A stretch of 64,000 nucleotides of DNA from Dugong dugon (GCA_030035585.1 CM057473.1:5506501-5570500); one strand, 5' to 3'; counted from the first letter of the stretch, positions 11,275 to 22,310 are shown. Numbers and translations are program-made. Notes: generated by a model not told the origin, from the sequence alone.

Positions 11275-11282
11275 TATAAAAA
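11275..11282 (+). promoter_or_regulatory. TATA box of KRTAP7-1
   Basis: TATAAAAA, 92 bp before the ATG, placing transcription start near 11305 and giving a short 5' UTR, as is usual for single-exon KRTAP genes. Confidence 0.85.
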
Positions 11283-11366
11283 GCCCCACGCGGAAAGAGA
11301 CCTTCATTCACACTTGGGTAGCTTGATCTTTGCAGTCTATCCGAATCCTTTTCAAACCCTGCCATC

Positions 11367-11627
11367 ATGACTCATTTCTTCAGCTGTGGAAGCTACTTCC
11401 CAGGCTATCCTTCCTGTGGAACCAACTTCTACAGGAGCTTCAGAGCCACCCCCTTGAACTGCATCGTGCCCCTGGGCTCTCCTCTGAACTATGGTTATGG
11501 AAGCAATGGCTATGGCTCCCCGGGCTACAGCTTTGGTGGCAGCAACATCAGCAACCTGGGCTGTGGCTCTGGTGGCAGCTTCTTCAGGCCATGGGGCTCT
11601 GGCTTTGTCTACAGCACCTACTACTGA
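11367..11627 (+). CDS. KRTAP7-1: Keratin-associated protein 7-1
   Basis: A high glycine-tyrosine hair keratin-associated protein. Proteins of this class fill the matrix between keratin intermediate filaments in hair cortex cells and are incorporated into the hardened shaft; they are not enzymes. The single-exon frame is 86 codons, about the length of human KRTAP7-1. It opens [18 protein letters not shown], continues through the family block [16 protein letters not shown], then a Gly/Ser/Tyr-rich stretch ([13 protein letters not shown]), and ends [13 protein letters not shown] count 17 Gly, 10 Tyr and 4 Cys, so it is glycine-tyrosine rich and cysteine poor. There is no signal peptide or membrane segment, as expected for a cytoplasmic protein. 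The ATG follows a short 5' UTR after a clear TATA box. Nothing is broken. The position next to KRTAP8-1, same strand, matches the human cluster. Confidence 0.95.
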   Translation: MTHFFSCGSYFPGYPSCGTNFYRSFRATPLNCIVPLGSPLNYGYGSNGYGSPGYSFGGSNISNLGCGSGGSFFRPWGSGFVYSTYY

Positions 11628-12011
11628 TGGATCAGTGGCTTCAGGTGACTACAGGACTCTCAATCAATTCCCGATGCACAGAACAACTTGAAAAGCAATA
11701 ACTGTGTTCCTGCCTCCAGGTGTGCTAGGGAGATCCACCTTCCATCTCCTTTCTGCCTTCATTGCATGGACCTGGTCTTTGAAGTTGCTGAAACAAATCA
11801 CACAAGCTTCAAATGTAGGCCTGACACTCATCTACAGACATGGACAGCAAGACATATTTCCCCGACATGTCTGAAGGTTGGCAGTGAAGCAAGTTTGCTT
11901 CTCAGGATTGCTCTCCTCATGTATTGTTAACTTCTGTATTACCGTATGACAGATTAGGTGTGAGGAGAAGAGGCTCTGCTGTTAGTACCCTAATAAGCTT
12001 ACTTCATTCAG

Positions 12012-12017
12012 CATAAA
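12012..12017 (+). promoter_or_regulatory. Possible poly(A) signal of KRTAP7-1 (CATAAA variant)
   Basis: No AATAAA occurs within 600 bp of the stop. CATAAA here is followed at 12022-12060 by a T/GT-rich stretch typical of a downstream cleavage element. This would give a 3' UTR of about 400 nt. A canonical AATAAA at 12623 lies beyond a SINE insertion and is the alternative. Confidence 0.4.
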
Positions 12018-12277
12018 CAACATTTTTGTTCTGGTTATTTGTTTTACTGTGTTTTTTATGCTCTTGAATTCATCAGCTAGTTGCAATCTGTAATGGTTGA
12101 CTTTAACCAAAATTTCTTTTTTTTTTTTTTGTATCTCGGGCTACACAGCCAGGAAAGGGTGATGCCTAACTAAATTTAATCCAAATATGCTGCAAGTCCT
12201 GGTTCTCTCTGCTGGTGATAAACAGGAACATTTCTTAGCTGTTGAATGCTGAAAACATTTCTTTCCCCCTTTCATTC

Positions 12278-12490
12278 CAAACCCAAAACCAAATCCATTG
12301 CCGTCAGGTTCCTTCTGACTCACAGCAACGCCATAGGACAGAGTAGACTTGCCCCATAGGGTTTTGAAGGCTGTAGTCTTTATGAAGCAGACTGTCACAT
12401 ATCTTTCTCCCCCCGAGTGGCTGGTGAGTTTGAACTGTCAACGTTTTGGTTAGCAGCCAAATGCTTAACCATTGCATCTCCAAGGATCCT
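12278..12490 (-). mobile_element. AfroSINE, long variant
   Basis: Antisense SINE downstream of KRTAP7-1: CCATTGCCGTCAGG ... CATAGGACAGAGTAGAC ... GTTTTGGTTAGCAGCC ... The promoter end at the right edge is degraded. Confidence 0.85.
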
Positions 12491-13250
12491 TCCTCCTTTT
12501 TCTGGTGAAACTTAATTCTATTTTGGTCCATTTTTGGATCCCCCTGCCCAATGTTGGAAGGACTGCAACTAAATGGATTTAGCTATGAAACTGTGTCTTT
12601 AGGAATTCCAAAGAATTTTGTCAATAAAGGTAAGCAACTGCTAAAATCACTTATGACTTTTTTTCTGCTTTTTGATGGGTAGATTTTATTTTTCCCACTT
12701 TCTTCACCTCTGATCATACATATAGCTGCTATTAAAACTGAAGCATTTATTTTTTGGAATGATAGTTGCCATCAAAGCCCTTGAAATGATATGTGGTCTG
12801 CACTTAGAAAATTCTCCTCGTCTTGCTTCCTGAGACATCTCTGCTTTACAGAAGAAAATATGGTTGAATTAAAGTTCACTCATTCACATACCCAGTATTT
12901 ATCGTGCCCCTGCCTCTTAGAAGGTACTCAGTAATTGTCCATTGACTTGACTTGTTAAATCTCTGTTTTATGGCTGCAAAATACTGTGTAATCCAATGAG
13001 AAGTTCATTCATGTATGCATCGACTATTACTGGGCTCCGGCTGCTGTGTTATGAATTTAGGGGCTGTAAGCACACCTGTAAGACAGAAACCCCAGCCTGA
13101 GAAGTGGGCTATTTTCAATAGAGAGTTCATTCATTCAACATATGACAGCCAAGTAGCTGTAACACCAAACATTGTCCAAAGTACTGGGGACACAGAGATA
13201 ATAAAACACAATCCTTGTCCTTAAGAGTTAACTATATTTTATTCTATTGA
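12491..13250. other. Intergenic sequence, old repeat relics
   Basis: No gene. The segment 13115-13250 (TTCATTCATTCAAC ... ACTGGGGACACAGAGATAAT) looks like an ancient LINE-derived repeat of the type at 22310 and 58660. Confidence 0.4.
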
Positions 13251-13266
13251 ATAAATAAATAAATAA
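13247..13266. repeat. (AAAT)n microsatellite
   Basis: Four to five AAAT units. Confidence 0.7.
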
Positions 13267-13310
13267 GGGCATTTAATAAACTCCTATTTTGAGCCAATTA
13301 ATGTGATATA

Positions 13311-13488
13311 GGCTTGGTGTCTCAGTGGTTAAGATCTCGGCTACTAAGCAAATGGTCAGCAGTTTGAATCTACCAGCCGCTCCTTGGAAACTCTATGGGG
13401 CAGTTCTACTCTGTCTATAGGGTCGCTATGAGTTGGAGTCAACTTGAAGGCAATGGAGTTTTTTTTTTTTTTTTCTTTTTCTTTTTTA
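13311..13488 (+). mobile_element. AfroSINE, complete
   Basis: Sense SINE ending in a T-rich tail, with an 11-bp TSD AATGTGATATA at 13300-13310 and 13489-13499. A-box-like and B-box-like regions are both recognisable. Confidence 0.92.
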
Positions 13489-14063
13489 AATGTGATATAA
13501 ATGATTATCCAAAGAAAGGTACTTCTTACTCATTTCCTTCCAGGAACTCAAAAGTCTGAGTCTATATATGGTATAAACAGAGTATAAACAGAGGAAGCTT
13601 GTTTACTCTCACAACAAACTAAGCCTGTTGCAGGCTTGCATAGAAGGGAAGTTTGGGTATATAAACACAACCGTGAGAGGCAGTGAGTAAGAGTTACATA
13701 TTAAGACAGATATGGCCATGCAATAGGGGAAAGAATAGAGCTATCTGAAAACGAAATGGGCTGTCACTGACAAAGCTCACACGTGTAAGTAGGGTGACCT
13801 GTTGGTGGAGAGATCCCAGGGCTGGTCGAGTACTGCGTGGGTGATTTGGGATCTCTACCAACCCCAACAGTGTAGACTCTACCATTACGGCTAACATTCA
13901 TCCTGTCTTTTAAAACCATAATTAAGTCTTCGGTGTTTTGTTAATTAGATTTTTAAAAAATTTTGATACAATTTCAAATATATAGAAAAATTGTCACAAT
14001 AGTGCAAAGTTCTGCATGCCCAGATAAATGAAATGTTTACATTTTCCTCAATTTACTCTATCA

Positions 14064-14112
14064 TTACATACGCTACATATATCTATATATATGTATATAT
14101 ATACATATGTAA
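14064..14112. repeat. TA-rich microsatellite
   Basis: Interrupted TATATA/CATATA tract on the left of the RTE insertion. A similar tract at 14535-14620 lies on the right, consistent with insertion into one TA-rich array. Confidence 0.7.
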
Positions 14113-14130
14113 TGCTATACATTCATAGAG

Positions 14131-14535
14131 CTGGACAATGAATAAGGAAGACTGAAGAAGAATTGATGCATTTGAATTAAGCTGTTGGCAAAGAATGTTG
14201 AATATGCCATGGATTGCTATAGGAATGAAAAATATGCCTTGGAAGAAGTATAGCCAGAATGCTGCTTAGAAGTGAGGCTGGTGAGACTTTGTCTCACATA
14301 CTTTGGACACGTTATCAGGAGGGACCAGTTCCTGGAGAAGGACCTCATGCTTGGTAAAGTAGAGGTCAGCAAAAAAGAGGAAGACCCTCAAAGAGGTGGA
14401 TTGACACAGTGGCTGCAACCACGGGCTCAAGCACAGCCATGACTGAAAGGGGACGCAGGACTGGGCAGTGTTTCGTTCTGTTGTACGTGGGGTCACTAGG
14501 AGTTGTTAGGTCACACCTAACAACAACAACAACCA
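14131..14535 (+). mobile_element. RTE (BovB-like) LINE 3' end
   Basis: Starts GCTGGACAATGAATAAGG (C-terminal codons of the RTE ORF) and ends CACACCTAACAACAACAACAAC. 5'-truncated and inserted in a TA-rich tract. Confidence 0.88.
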
Positions 14536-15300
14536 TATATCAATATATAATTTTTTGTATAATATAGATATGTATGTATATATATGTAATATGCTGTATA
14601 TATACATATAATTTTTTTTCTGACCCACTTTAGAGTTAATTGCAGGTATTTTGCCTGTTTAACCTAAGAACAAGGACAGTATAATTATGAAGATCAGGAA
14701 ATTTAAGATTGATATGATGGTATTATCTAATCCACAATCCAGCTCAAATTTAGTCAAATGTCTCAAAAATAATTTCTGTCGTTATTTTTTCTCCTGATCC
14801 AGGATCCAGTGCAGTCTCCTTTAACCTGGATCAGTTCCTCAGCCTTTCTTGACCTCAACAAACGTGAAGAATGGAAGCCATTCTTTTAGACCATGTTCCT
14901 TAATTTGGGTCTACCCGCCTTTCCTCATGATTAGATTCACATTATGCATTTTTTGTAGCTATACTACAGACATGTTGCTAAGTCCTCAGTATATCATTAT
15001 CAGGAGGCACGTTGTATTGGTTTATGTAAATTTGCTTAATAATAACTTGGACCACTTTGTGAAAGGTGTGTACTTCAAGTTTCTTCTCTATCAAGTTGCT
15101 ATTTCCTCCTTCATAATTAATAATTAATTTGTGGGGAGATACTTTGACACTATGTAAATGTTTACTCCTTATCAAAATTTTACCAACTAATTTTAGGATT
15201 CATTCATGATTCTTGATGTCATCATTTCTTCTACATTTCTTAGTTGGCGTTCTACTGTAACAAATAACTTTCTCCCCCATCTATTCATTTGTTTCTATCA

Positions 15301-15690
15301 ATATGGGTTTATTGATTCTTATTTTATTTAATATGTTAAACTCTATTAATATTATTTATTTTGATTTTCATATATCCAGGATTTTGACAATGGGAACACC
15401 ATCAAGCTGGCTTTTATGTCCTTTGGACACGGCCCTTATCACTCTTTGAGCATACTCTTATTTTCTGACTCAACAAGCTATTCCAGGCTCCTTTTGTGCT
15501 TTTGTCCCCCAGTACTGGAATCAGTGATTTCTTCAAGGGACCTTGGTGCCTTTAAATGGAGGCTGGAGTATAGCAACTAAGATATGAGTATTCCTCTGTG
15601 CTCCCTTCCGTTCAGTCTTCCCACTCTGTCTACCGAGACAATCACTCTTGTGAATTCTATCATCGTAGATCAGTTTTGCCTATTGTTGAA
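15301..15690. other. Unassigned non-coding sequence
   Basis: Probably a continuation of old L1-derived sequence. No gene seen. Confidence 0.3.
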
Positions 15691-15694
15691 CTTC

Positions 15695-15792
15695 ATATAT
15701 AATATATATACACATATATAATATATATATTCATATACATTTCTATATATTATATATTCACATACTTCTCATAATATATATATATGAGAAAG
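15695..15792. repeat. TA-rich microsatellite
   Basis: Long imperfect ATATAT tract with CACATATA interruptions. Confidence 0.8.
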
Positions 15793-15850
15793 AGGAAGAC
15801 CCTCTATGAGATGGATTGTCACAGTGGCTGCAACAATGGGCTCAAAGGAG
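15788..15850 (+). mobile_element. RTE internal fragment
   Basis: GAAAGAGGAAGACCCTC ... GATGGATTGTCACAGTGGCTGC matches the RTE 3' UTR only. Both ends run into TA-rich sequence, so it is a deletion remnant. Confidence 0.65.
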
Positions 15851-15879
15851 ATATATATATCTTCTTTTATGTTTCTGGC

Positions 15880-16120
15880 TTCTTTCCCTTATCATAAAGA
15901 GATTCATCCATGTATCAGCAGTTCATTCTTTTTTAAAATTTCTGGGCATTATTCCACTGTGTAAATACATCACATTTTTTTCCTGTCCATTCTGTTGATG
16001 GGAGTTTTTAGCCAGTTTTGACTATTATGCATAAAAGCTGCTATAAAAATTCTGGTGTATGTCTTTTGTGGAAATGTGTTTTTATTTCTTTTAGGTAAAA
16101 ACCTAGGGGTGGAATTTCAG
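15880..16120. repeat. Old L1-derived sequence
   Basis: CAGTTCATTC ... GGCATTATTCCACTGTG ... GTTGATGGGAGTTTTTAG ... AAACCTAGGGGTGGAATTTC follows a common old L1 order. Confidence 0.6.
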
Positions 16121-16172
16121 GGTTATAATTTTTTAATTTAAAAAATGAATTAAAAAAAGTTTACATTGCTAT

Positions 16173-16567
16173 TGTTGTTCGTTGCTGTTGAATCAGCGCC
16201 AACTCATGACGTCTTTATGTGTAACAGAACGAAACGTTGCCTGGCTCTGCGCCATCTTCATGATCATTGGTTTGTTTGAACTCATTGTTGTGGCTATTGT
16301 ATAGTGACTTCCAACCTGGAAGGGGCAACTCATCTTCCAGCACTGTATTGGACAATATTCTGCTTTGATCCATAGGGTTTTCATTGGCTAATTTTCCAAA
16401 GTAAATTTCCAGACCTTTCTTCCTTGTCTGTCTTACTCTGGAGGCTCTGCTGAAACCTGTCTGCCATGCGTGATCCTGCTGGTGTTTGAAGTACTGATGG
16501 CATAGCTTCCAGCATCACAGCAACACCTAAACCACCACAGTACGACAACCTGACAGATGGGTGGTGG
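16173..16567 (-). mobile_element. Composite RTE-derived element, near full length
   Basis: About 395 bp in antisense: the RTE 3' end (GTTGTTCGTTGCTGTTG) is joined to the RTE 5' end (CTGCTGAAACCTGTCTGCC ... CCTGACAGATGGGTGGTGG). The join lies at TATAGTGACTTCCAACC, the same place as in the 431, 21390 and 25231 copies. Confidence 0.82.
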
Positions 16568-16584
16568 ATCACCCTATTCCCATT

Positions 16585-16765
16585 AAAAACCTGTTGTCTC
16601 CCACTCAGTTCCGACTCATAGTGACCCTATAGGACAAACTAGGACTGCCGCAGAGGGTTTCCAAGGCTGGAATCTTTAGGAAAGCAGACTGCCACATCTT
16701 TCTCCCGTGGAGTGGCTAGTTGGGTTGAACTGGCGACCTTTTGGTTAGCAGCTGAGTGCCTAACT
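16585..16765 (-). mobile_element. AfroSINE
   Basis: Antisense copy, CAGTTCCGACTCATAGTG ... GACCTTTTGGTTAGCAGC. The promoter end is truncated. Follows directly after the composite element. Confidence 0.82.
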
Positions 16766-16769
16766 AAAC

Positions 16770-17292
16770 AATAGAAAATGATGAGGAAATTGCCCAGGTT
16801 AAACCCCTAACAGGGTACTCCTCTTGTGGCATGGTGAGGCATGCTTCAGATCCTCTTCCCCTCAGGAAATAAGAAGTCCACGTGCACACTCTTCCCAGAA
16901 CCCTGTGGGTGCTTAAGAAACTGTGACTCTAAGTCATCCCTCCTTTTCATTCTCCTCCAAACATCACTGTTTGAGCTCAAGGAAACGTTCACTTCCTAAA
17001 AGTAAATAAGTGCCTGGCTTGCCCCAGGTAAAGATACTGTGTGATGGGCCCTTCATGTTTCCAAAGACCACCCGAACCCAACTTTAATCAAACAAAGATG
17101 GGTGTATTAACTTGCAGCAGCAACTGAGACCACACAGCATGAGGAACTGCAGAAGGTCTCAATATAACGGTGTTAGGAGGGGCTTCTTATATGACTTGGA
17201 CTAGATGGTTTTGGAGAGGGTTCAAGGAGGCAGGGTTTCTTCTGGATGGAGACTGTTGTGGAGTCAGAGGTCCAAAATGGGCTTCCAAAAAA
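16770..17292. other. Unassigned sequence, probable old LTR-like material
   Basis: No gene. 17040-17290 has LTR-like composition (AACTTGCAGCAGCAACTGAG) and may continue after the SINE at 17453, but the family is not recognised. Confidence 0.3.
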
Positions 17293-17452
17293 AATCAAAT
17301 CCATTGCCACCAAGTCGATTCTGACTCATAGCCACCTTATAGGACAGACTAGAACTGCTCCATAGGGTTTCCAAGGAGGGGCTAGTGGATTCTAATTGCC
17401 AATCTTGTGGTTAGCAGCTGTAACACTTAACCACTGTGCCACCAGGGCTCCG
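17293..17452 (-). mobile_element. AfroSINE
   Basis: Antisense copy ending CACTGTGCCACCAGGGCTCC. The short GGGGCTAGTGG segment marks the short variant. Confidence 0.88.
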
Positions 17453-17989
17453 AAATGGACTTATTAGGTTAAAATCAAAGTGTTGGGAGGGCTGCATCCC
17501 TTCTAGAGGCTCTAGAAGAGAATCTATTTCCTATTTCTAGACTCTAGAGACTGCCCAAATTCCTTGTCTTGTGGCCCTTCCCTCCACCTTCAAAGCCAGC
17601 AGGGTAGCACCTTCAGACCTCTCTCTCTGACTCTGGCACCGCTAGCTTCCACTTTTACAGACCCTCATGATTAGAATGGGCTCACTCAGATTACTGAGGA
17701 TAATCCATCTAAGGTCATCTAACTGACAGCATTACTTCCATCTGCAACCTTAATTCCCCCTTGGCATGTAACGTGACACATTCACAGATTCTGGGCATTA
17801 AGATGGTGTGTCTTTGGGGGACCACCAAGCTGTCTAGCACAGGTACTGCTAGAAAGCAGGAATAGTTCTATAAGGGGGCAGCATCACCATTTTAACTTCG
17901 GAGGTGAAACAGGGCTAAAGCTGTAGTTGGTAAAGAAGCAGTCGTCACTGAAGAGGATATTAATTATTTTTGTGGTTTGTATGTTAATG
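17453..17989. other. Unassigned non-coding sequence
   Basis: Moderately GC-rich and old-repeat-like, with no gene. Confidence 0.3.
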
Positions 17990-18275
17990 CTGTTTTTAGC
18001 TACCATCAACTCATGGCGACCTTATGTATAACAGAGCCAACTGTCATCTGGTCCTTCACCATCTTCATGATTGTTGCTATGTTTGAGCCCATTGTTACGG
18101 CTATTGTGTCAATGCATCTCATGGGGAAGGGGTTTCCCTTGTCACTGACCCTCTAGTTTACCAAACGTGATTTTCTAGCGACTGGTCTTCCCTCATGATG
18201 TGTCTAAAGGGGGCAAGATGAAGTTCTGTCATCCTCTCTTCTCAGGAGCACTCTGGCTGTTCCTGCTTTTATCTC
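17990..18275 (-). mobile_element. RTE 3' end, diverged
   Basis: CATCAACTCATGGCGACC ... GAGCCCATTGTTACGGC ... CTGACCCTCTAGTTTACC in antisense. Substitutions and small deletions indicate an older copy. Confidence 0.75.
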
Positions 18276-18600
18276 TTCTCAGAAGTGATTACAGAGTTGT
18301 CTTGTTTTGTGTCCCTGCATCACTGTCACAGAGTGACCTCACCTGATTTGGTGTTTGGAAACTTTGTGTAGGAAAGAGGGAACACTGTGACTTCCCACTA
18401 ATGCTGTCAGGACTCCTTTTTTCTCCCTGAGCACTGCCACCACTGACTGACAGGTCTGGTTCCCTCAGGCTGCTGTAAGATTTTTGAGGACAAGCACCGA
18501 GTTTTATTCAGTCTTTCATCTCCCGTGCTTTGTATCTCAGACACTTGATAAATATTTGCTGAATTAATAGAATTTATTAAAACCTTAGAGGAAACGCCTA
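18276..18600. other. Unassigned non-coding sequence
   Basis: Contains an L2/MIR-like end near 18490-18570 (GACAAGCACCGAG ... GATAAATATTTGCTGAATT). No gene. Confidence 0.4.
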
Positions 18601-18609
18601 ATCTCTTGT

Positions 18610-18775
18610 TATTTAAAATAAGGTCTGCAGACAGGAAACACAGACATCACCTTGGAGTTTATTGAAAATGTAGACTCCCAATCTTTCCCCTACCGAATTA
18701 CACTGTGTGTTAACAAGATCCTCAGGTGATTCATGTGCACATAAAGTTTGAGCACCGTCCCAGCTCTGCTGATTC
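18610..18775 (+). repeat. MER5A-like hAT relic
   Basis: CATCACCTTGGAGTTTATTG, AATGTAGACTCCCAATC, AGATCCTCAGGTGATTCATG and AAGTTTGAGCACC match the MER5A order. Confidence 0.6.
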
Positions 18776-18779
18776 TTAT

Positions 18780-19411
18780 CCCAAAGGAAGCAGAGAAGGA
18801 GCTTCATGCTGATTTATTTAAGTACTGATGAAATAGTATTAACATTTTCATCAAAAAAGGAAAGTTTTCTTTTTTTTTTTTAATTATTTTCCCCCATACT
18901 TTTATTCTGTGTTATTGCTATTTACAGGAAAAGTAGATTATGTTTTTCATTTCCATTGAGGATAGAGGAAAAGCACTTAAAATTGTGGCAGGAGAGCATT
19001 ATATTAGATATATGGAAGTATTTCTTGATTCCAGGGCCTGCCAGACTTGGAATCCTTTGAGTATGCTATAAAACTCGTAACACGTCAGCGTAGTTGATTC
19101 TAAAAATATGCTGTTATTTCTCAGACACCAGTTCCTTGTTAGTGGCTTGCCTCTGTGTCTTCTGACATTATCTTTGACAAAGGTATTTGCACTACTGTGT
19201 CCTGTTCCTTTTTCTCCCCTTCCAGTCATCCTCCCCCTCAGTAATCTATTTTATGAGTACGCCTTGTTATTTCCATCTGGAAGCTTCTATGGCCAATGCA
19301 CTGGGTTACAGCTTCAGAATTGCCAAGACTTTCCTTATGAACAGCCTTAAGTTTTAGCATTAAGAAATGCCTGGAACATAGGTGATATTCTTAATTTTAA
19401 TTTACATTTAC
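18780..19411. other. Unassigned non-coding sequence
   Basis: AT-rich and gene-free, with a T-run at 18872. Part of it (19100-19350) has L2-like phrasing. Confidence 0.35.
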
Positions 19412-19423
19412 TTATTCATTTTT

Positions 19424-19595
19424 TTTTGGAGCCTTGGTGGTGCAGTGGTTAAGAGCTTGGTTGCTAACCAAAGGCAGACTGTTCGAATCCACCAGCTGCT
19501 CCTTGGAAACACTATGGGGCAGTTCTACTCTGTCCTATAGGGTTGCTGTGAGTTGAAATTGAATTGATGGCAATGAGTTTGGTTTGGTTTTTGGT
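19424..19595 (+). mobile_element. AfroSINE, complete
   Basis: Sense SINE with intact A-box-like (TGGTGGTGCAGTGG) and B-box-like (GTTCGAATCC) elements and a 12-bp TSD TTATTCATTTTT at 19412-19423 and 19596-19607. Confidence 0.93.
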
Positions 19596-19607
19596 TTATT
19601 CATTTTT

Positions 19608-20008
19608 ATATTTAATGTTGGTCAACAAAGACTTTGAAGAAGTGACAGCTTTAGTGGATTGAGCTTGCCACTTCTGTTTGTTGTGCAGTAATGATATGAA
19701 CAATTATTTTAAAGATCATCAGGACGGACGACATGCTCTCAGGTTTTTCATTGGCCAACCAACCAGTACCTAAGCTGAACTGACATGCCTTCCCTGTCAG
19801 TGGGTCTGTCTTAGCACTGAGGTAGCATAGCTGACCTTTCTCATTTCTTCACTCTTTTGATTGACTCAGCTTGTAAGTTGGTGCTCTGCTTTAAAATTTA
19901 TGCATCTTCCAGTTTCTGGCTTTAACAATCCCTTTGTACCACTAAGAAGAGGCCCCCACTCTCTGTTTTCACCTCCAAGAGTAAAAATAAACAATAAGAA
20001 TAAAAAAC
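19608..20008. other. Unassigned non-coding sequence
   Basis: No gene or clear repeat. Confidence 0.35.
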
Positions 20009-20218
20009 CAAACAACCAAACCCATCACCGTCAAGTGATTCCAACTCAAGGTGACCCTACCTGATACAGAGTAGAGCTGTGTTTCATAAGGTTTTCTTGG
20101 CTATAATGTTTAGGATGCAGATCACCAGGACTTTCTTCCATAGCACCACTAGGTGGGTTTGAACCATTAGCCTTTGGGTTAGCAGCCAAGTGCAAACTGT
20201 TTGTGCTACCCAGGGACC
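20009..20218 (-). mobile_element. AfroSINE, long variant (first of a head-to-tail pair)
   Basis: Antisense copy with ACTAGGTGGGTTTGAACC and a promoter end CTACCCAGGGACC. A second copy of the same orientation follows after about 20 bp. Confidence 0.85.
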
Positions 20219-20240
20219 TCTCTTCAAGAATAGAGGATAA

Positions 20241-20452
20241 AACAAAACAAAACAAAACAAGAAACAATTGTCCTTTGAGGCGACCATGACTCGTGTTGAC
20301 AGAGGAGAACTGTCCTCCAAAGTGTTTTCAATGATTTGTTGAAAGTAGATTGGCAGACCTTTCTTCCGAGGCAGCTCTGGGTGGACTTGAACCACCAACT
20401 TTTTGGTTAGCATCTGAGCATGTTACCATCTGCACCACCAAGGGACTCCAAG
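20241..20452 (-). mobile_element. AfroSINE, long variant (second of pair)
   Basis: Begins with an (AAAAC)n tail and ends CAAGGGACTCC. Flanks CAAGAATAGAGGATA and CAAGAGTAGAGGACA form an imperfect TSD, so this is a separate insertion rather than a tandem duplication. Confidence 0.85.
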
Positions 20453-20459
20453 AGTAGAG

Positions 20460-20877
20460 GACAGATGCTAGAAATGACCTTTTTAACCTACTGTTGGTGA
20501 AAAGCTTTCATCAAAGACATACCTTTCTTGGAATTGCTTTTTCTGTTGATTGTGTAACACCTGAGAGGTGTTTCTGACAAGAGTCAGTGAGCCTATTAGG
20601 CATTCAGCCATTGTTGTGGTATCACGTTATTCCTTAAGACAACCGCATGGGTTCTACATCAAATGGCAAGCTTCACTTACTGGGTGCTTGCTTTATTAAC
20701 CAAGTAGCCTCACAAACATGGCTAAGCCCCATAAGTGCTGAGATAGTAGGGTATTGAAATTGTGTCTTCAATTAGCCCCAAGACTTGGTCAGCAAGTTCT
20801 GGCCTTATCACGTGACACTTTTAAGGTAAATTGCCTGGCAATTATGTTTGATTGGATATGATCTTGACTTTAGACTG
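20460..20877. other. Unassigned non-coding sequence
   Basis: No gene or clear repeat. Confidence 0.35.
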
Positions 20878-21080
20878 GGTTTCTCAGACTTGGTGCTATT
20901 GACATTTTGAGCCAGGTAATCTTTTGTCTTGGGCATTGTAGGATGTTTGGCAGAGCCTTAGCCTCTACCCATTGGATGATGAATGGCAGCCCCCTAGTCA
21001 TGACACACAAAAATATCTCCAGACATTGACAAATGCCCCCTGGGAGAAAAGTTGTTCTTCCTGCCAAGTTGAGAACAATT
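20878..21080 (-). repeat. MER20-like hAT relic
   Basis: GGTTTCTCAGACTTGGTGC, TATTGACATTTTGAGCCAGG, CATTGTAGGATGTTTGGC and ATCTCCAGACATTGACAAATG are in MER20 order and near full length. Confidence 0.75.
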
Positions 21081-21095
21081 TCTCAAAATCTAACT

Positions 21096-21258
21096 TGGAA
21101 CCCTGGTGGGTGCAGTGGTTAAGAGTTTGGCTACTAACCAAAAGGTCGGCAGTTCATATCCACCCACCACTCCTTGGAAACCCAATGGGGCAGTTCTACT
21201 CTGTCCTCTAGGGTCTCTATGAGTCAGAATCAACTTGATGGCATCAGGTTTGGGTTTG
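21096..21258 (+). mobile_element. AfroSINE
   Basis: Sense copy, ACCCTGGTGGGTGCAGTGG ... TATGAGTCAGAATCAACTTG, directly after the MER20 relic. The B-box is altered (GTTCATATCC). Confidence 0.88.
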
Positions 21259-21389
21259 TTGCTCATTAACCTAATAACCAGAGTCTACCAGCTCTGGTCA
21301 TGAAGCCTGACTAAACGGGGGGTCACCTTTTAGATTTACATACTTTTAGGTTGCTTGTTTTGTTAGAGTGGAGCTCTTTTTCAGGTGCT

Positions 21390-21780
21390 TCACTGCCGTC
21401 AAGTCAGTTCTGACCATGGCGACCCCATGCACAACAGAACAAAACACTGCCCAGTCCTGCAGCCTCTTCACCATCACTGGTATATGCTCGAGTCCATTGT
21501 TGCGGCCACAGTGGATACTGAGTGACTTCCAATGTAGGGGACTCACCTTCCTGCACTATATCGGACAATATACTGTTGTGATCCATAGGGTTTCCACTGG
21601 TGAATTTCTAGAAGTAGATTGCCAGGCCTTTCCTCCTCGTCTGTCTTAGTTTGCAAGCTCTGCTGAAAACTGTCTGCCATGAGTGCCCCTGCTGGTATTT
21701 GAAATACCGGTGGCATAGCTGCCAGCACTGTAGCAACATGCAAGCCACCACAGTAGGACAAACTGACAGACGGGTGGTCA
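21390..21780 (-). mobile_element. Composite RTE-derived element, near full length
   Basis: About 391 bp: RTE 3' end (CTGCCGTCAAGTCAG ... GTTGCGGCCACAG) joined to RTE 5' end (CTGCCATGAGTGCCCCTGC ... GACAAACTGACAGACGGG). Same internal junction as the other composite copies. Confidence 0.82.
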
Positions 21781-21829
21781 ACTTTCCCACAGAACACTAC
21801 AGATTTCTCAGAAAGCGACCAAAGCATCT

Positions 21830-21950
21830 ATACTGGAAATACCTGGGCTGTCTATTAAAAATGCAGGCTCCTGGCCTCCACCCCAGCCTCACTGAGTCAG
21901 ACTGTAGAAATGGAGCTCAGGAGTATACTTTCAAACAAATATCCTAGGAA
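21830..21950 (+). repeat. MER5A-like hAT relic
   Basis: TACCTGGGCTGTCTATTAAA, AATGCAGGCTCCTGGCC and ACTGAGTCAGACTG match the central part of MER5/MER20-type elements. Confidence 0.5.
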
Positions 21951-22189
21951 AACCACCACGGCACTCTTGCAGAGGTTTCGACATTTCTCTCACGGGATCC
22001 TTGTCATTGCATTTTGTATTTTACAGCGATGGTGGCTGGGAGCTCATCAGTGCGTCTTCCCAGAGATGTGTAATAAGACGAACAAAAGAGCTCTCTGAAC
22101 TTGCATGCTTAATTGACCAGATTCTAACACGGGAGGGTGACTTCGGAATCTTGGCTCATCAGTGGCTTTGACGTTAGAACCTTATAGCG

Positions 22190-22310
22190 TTTAAGGTGGC
22201 GAGTCCCAGGAAGTCAACTTACCTCATTTTACAGTTGAGTGACTTGGGACCCAGAAAAGTGGTTTTCCTAAATCCTCATAGCCAGTGACTGGCCAAGTCA
22301 GGCTTACAAT
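22190..22310 (-). repeat. MIR relic
   Basis: CTCATTTTACAGTTGAGTG ... CATAGCCAGTGACTGGCC is the antisense central MIR domain. Confidence 0.5.

Larger units (their letters stand above)
13930..15300. repeat. Old L1-derived sequence, interrupted
   Basis: Left part TTGATACAATTTCAAATATA ... AAAGTTCTGCATGCCCAG and right part (from about 14610) GAGTTAATTGCAGGTATTTT, AGATCAGGAAATTTAAGATTG, CAGTTCCTCAGCCTTTC, GGGGAGATACTTTGACAC read in the order of a well-known L1M 3' region. Split by the RTE insertion at 14131 and by TA-rich microsatellite. Confidence 0.6.

Noticed and set aside
11330..11701. 123-codon frame rich in Leu/Trp/Gln over KRTAP7-1
   Set aside because: Out-of-frame shadow of KRTAP7-1.
14064..15792. 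TA-rich tracts as a possible replication origin
   Set aside because: Ordinary microsatellites beside L1 and RTE sequence; nothing specific supports an origin.
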